From positions 1,054,001-1,118,000 of the forward strand of contig SRSI01000078.1 of assembly GCA_005656395.1 (NCBI GenBank): 64,000 nucleotides of DNA. The letters run 5' to 3'. The first letter of the stretch is position 1, and each line of letters opens with the position of its first letter. Of the stretch, positions 60,947-64,000 are shown piece by piece. Source of the DNA: Strongyloides papillosus (Eukaryota; Nematoda; Chromadorea; Rhabditida; Strongyloididae). The position numbers and the translations under genes are program-made. Below the pieces are notes generated by a model. It was not told where the DNA came from, ran no database searches, and saw nothing but the letters and a program-made list of their open reading frames with translations.

Positions 60947-63900
60947 AATTTTATAAGAAACTCAAATGATTAAAATATGTAGAGTCTCGCGATATTTATA
61001 CTTTAATATATTAGTTTTATCTAACGTTACTGATGAAGGAGAGATTGTATAAAATAAAGAGTAAACAGGAACATGAAACTAGATTGATCATTTATCAGTT
61101 ATAACATAATATAAAATATTTTTATGCCAAATAGATAACCAAATGTTAAGAAAGTCAAGAAAGTTTATAATGTAATAAGAAATATTTATAATTAAAATAA
61201 GACTGCAGGTAATTTGTTAATACTAAACACCAAATATTAGACATGTTAATATTAATAAAAATTGAAAGAAAAAATTCTATAAATATTACATAATCTCAAC
61301 TTAATGGTCGAAGAATATAAATAGATATATTTAGCTGTATAACTTTTATAAACTTTCTAAAAACTCGAAAAAAATTATTGTTGCTATAAAAGTGGTTTTA
61401 ATAAATGAATTAATTGTACATTGCGCCACAAATTTTTATTTTTTTTGTCAAAGATTATACAAAAATAGACGAGTATTTAGATAAACATGACTATTTTATA
61501 ATTGTTAGAAAAATAGCAGTAATATAATACAAAGCTATGCTGTTTTAGACCCGTTACGAACATGTTTTATATAAATTTAAAATAATTAATTAGGAACAGA
61601 CTAGTATGTAAGAGAATTTTGTACTTTAACAAATAATATGTTATTTTTCAGGTACTTTTAAAATTAAAAGTATTTTGATCGGTGAAAAAAATTAAAAACA
61701 AAAATAGAAATCATTTTTAACTAACAAAGAATCGTCGAACTTGATTTTAGCTTATATATAAATTTTTACAAAAATAGGTTAAAAATGGTATATTCTTTAT
61801 CTTAATTTTATCAATTCAATTATCATAATTTTTTAAAGGTAAAAATTTATATAGAATTCCTACAAAACTCAACTGGAATGTGTTGATTTATTTTTTATTT
61901 CGAGGTCCTTAGAATCAATGTCGATGGAGTGACGACATTGAATTATTTTTTTTACATAATATGGGTAAATGAACAAGGTCGTTATAAGTTATTGATAATG
62001 AAATTTTTGTTCCCTTAATAAATTTTCAAGATATATTGTTATAATAATAACTGAATTAATTTGATACAATCAAAAAACACATACATTGATAGATATTTAT
62101 GTGGAATGATAAAAAAAATGTTACGAAAGGTGTTTAGTAGAAGAATATCACCATTAAAAATTGAGTTCATTAACATTCATTTAAAGGAAAAAATTTTTAA
62201 ATTTTGATTAATTTTAACAATTTTTCAACATATTCTACATATATAGTAATTTTCAGTTTTAGGTTAATTATCTAAATCATTTGATTTTTTTTATTTTGAT
62301 ATTATCTTCTGGAATTGTCATTTTACAATAGGTGATATATAATATGATATTAATATACATATTTGCTTTAAAATAACCTTAAAATATTTAAATAAACATA
62401 TTTAATCTATCATATCATAGATCGTTAAATTGTATATTCTATTTCATTCAATGTAAAAATATTTTATAAATATATATCCTACAGTGTATTGTTGTTATTT
62501 ATGAGTAAATTTAGTGTTAAAGTTTTATCCTAACAAATAAATCGGTTAATTGTTTTCTTTAAACAACATTTAAATGCAAAAAATTTGTTATTGAAAGTAT
62601 AAAAATTTTTTCAATATTATTATTATTTAACCAAAGCATACATTTTGTTTTATCATTACAATTTTATTTATTATTATAACAAAAAAGTGTGTTGTCAGCG
62701 ATGACAAATTAGAAGAAAAAAAGAAGTTTGACAACAAAATTTGGATGTGATTATTAGGATAAATAATCTGTAAAATTCGATTCCAATAACCAATATATTT
62801 TGAAATTTAAAATATATAACATTTCACTAAGTGTAACTAAAGTATGTGTAAAATTAAATCTAATAATTATATATTTTGAAGTAATATCTACCAAGTACAC
62901 ATTTATCAATTTATAATATACTTAAGAAGAGCGATATTATCATTTTTGTTAATGTTTTTTATATGCCTACTTTCTTTACTTTAAAATTTAAAATGTAATA
63001 AATAAATTATTAATAGTAAATTATAATGGAGTAAAAAATAACTTTTTGAAGTAAGTATTATATATCCAATATATCATTGCTTTTTAAAATATTTTAAAAC
63101 AATATAGTTTAATATTTTCATTTTTAACTCAAAATCATTTGCCATTCTTTTGAAGTTGAATTTTTATGTTCAGGTCTCTCCAATAATTAATTAATATTCT
63201 GATATATTCTATTTAAATCTAAAAACTTTATGAATGATGAATAACAAAATGACCAACTATTTGTGTGAATGTTGTTAGCATAAGTGTGTATAATTATTAA
63301 AATTTATTTTTAAGAAAAATTGGTGATTTAAAGTTAAGATGTCTAAAGAGAAATTATGAATCAATTTGATCTATCATTATCACACTTAAATGTGCCAAGA
63401 TAAAGAAAACCATATTGTTTAGTTTATATTATTACATCATGCTATTATATTAAAATCATATATTGTGGTAAAAATAATTATTACTTTTAAAAACACTTCT
63501 TAAAATCACCCAATTATATATTTTTTTTATTTCAAAATTTGAAAGTAAACGTTACAATAGCCTTTAGAAGCATAATTTAATTTTTTTATAGACAGAAAAA
63601 GTTAATAATATCTGCACTTTTAAATAGTTTTTAGTAATCACTGTAATTACTTGTTACTTCAAGTGTATAAACTACTAGAAGTCTTTTTTTAATATTTGAA
63701 ATTATTAAAATTTAACATACTAAACATGCTACTTATAAACTATTTAACCATTTAAAGCCTATTTGTGTGGAATTATAAAATTAAAATATATATTGTATAG
63801 AATTTTCTTTAAGGAACCATAAACATTTAATTTTTTCTTGTTAAAAAAAGGTTTTTTAATCGATTTATGAGATATTATAAGATATATATAAGAAAAATGA

Positions 63901-64000
63901 TTGTTAATTAGAAATGATTTATAGAATGTAATATTTTAATGTGTTATAGATAGTTATTTAGAAAAAGAAATTAGATTTAATGCTACATAATCTTTCCAAA
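60947..64000. other. 3 kb AT-rich region, no gene seen
   Basis: No frame above about 60 codons with support, no tRNA-like fold and no clear repeat. The first few hundred bases are presumably the promoter of the ARD-like gene. Confidence 0.45.

Noticed and set aside
1..64000. CRISPR arrays, bacterial operons, prophage or plasmid origin
   Set aside because: There are no direct-repeat/spacer arrays or bacterial gene organisation. Introns, collagen, GRL and UGT genes show a nematode nuclear genome.
1..64000. tRNA, rRNA or spliced-leader RNA genes
   Set aside because: I looked for B-box-like and GC-rich cloverleaf segments and found none I could fold by eye. A covariance-model scan would be needed to exclude them.

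Overview
The window looks like nuclear DNA of a very AT-rich nematode, probably a Strongyloides-like (clade IV) worm. By eye about four fifths of the bases are A or T. Introns are mostly 38-60 bp with GTAAG/TTTTAG-type ends. The gene content is worm-like: a cuticle collagen, two ground-like (GRL) secreted proteins, nematode-type UGT, galectins and a C-type lectin. Several genes have an AG splice acceptor a few bases before the ATG, as expected for spliced-leader trans-splicing. Species and chromosome cannot be fixed from the sequence alone. I rebuilt gene models by hand from reading frames, splice sites and intron phase, so exon coordinates are given in each entry.

Layout. 0.7-2.4 kb (-): WD-repeat protein. 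2.8-4.0 (+): type II membrane nucleotide-sugar transferase. 4.2-4.9 (-): unrecognised three-exon gene. 5.1-5.5 (-): small two-helix membrane protein with a PPxY tail. 8.6-19.5 (-): a Rap1GAP with three alternative first exons, two of which lead into a GoLoco exon. 22.7-24.5 (-): UDP-glycosyltransferase. 25.8-26.9 (+): sideroflexin. 27.4-28.6 (+): SLC35E-type transporter. 29.7-31.1 (-): Sec14/BCH-RhoGAP (p50RhoGAP type). 32.9-34.0 (+): cuticle collagen. 34.2-35.4 (+): C-type lectin fused to a fibrinogen-like domain. 36.4-46.3 (-): domesticated BED zinc finger/hAT protein with a 6.5 kb intron. 47.8-49.6 (+): SLC22-like transporter. 50.8-54.8: secreted-protein cluster with two head-to-head ground-like paralogues, a degenerate galectin and a galectin with a Gly/Pro-repeat and His-rich tail. 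55.0-56.7: a DNA element with terminal inverted repeats, nested inside an older dispersed repeat that has two more copies in the window. 57.6-59.2 (-): coiled-coil protein. 60.3-60.9 (-): acireductone dioxygenase homologue that has lost all four metal ligands. 61-64: no gene seen.

The genes are mostly independent, as is normal for a eukaryotic segment. Functional groupings are small-GTPase control (Rap1GAP, RhoGAP), membrane transport (sideroflexin, SLC35E, SLC22), and extracellular or cuticle and lectin proteins (collagen, CTLD-fibrinogen, GRLs, galectins). The points most worth checking are the Rap1GAP promoter choice that includes or omits GoLoco, the ARD pseudoenzyme, the head-to-head GRL pair, the galectin with its tail, the hidden 5' exons of the BED/hAT gene, and the nested mobile element with paralogous empty sites.
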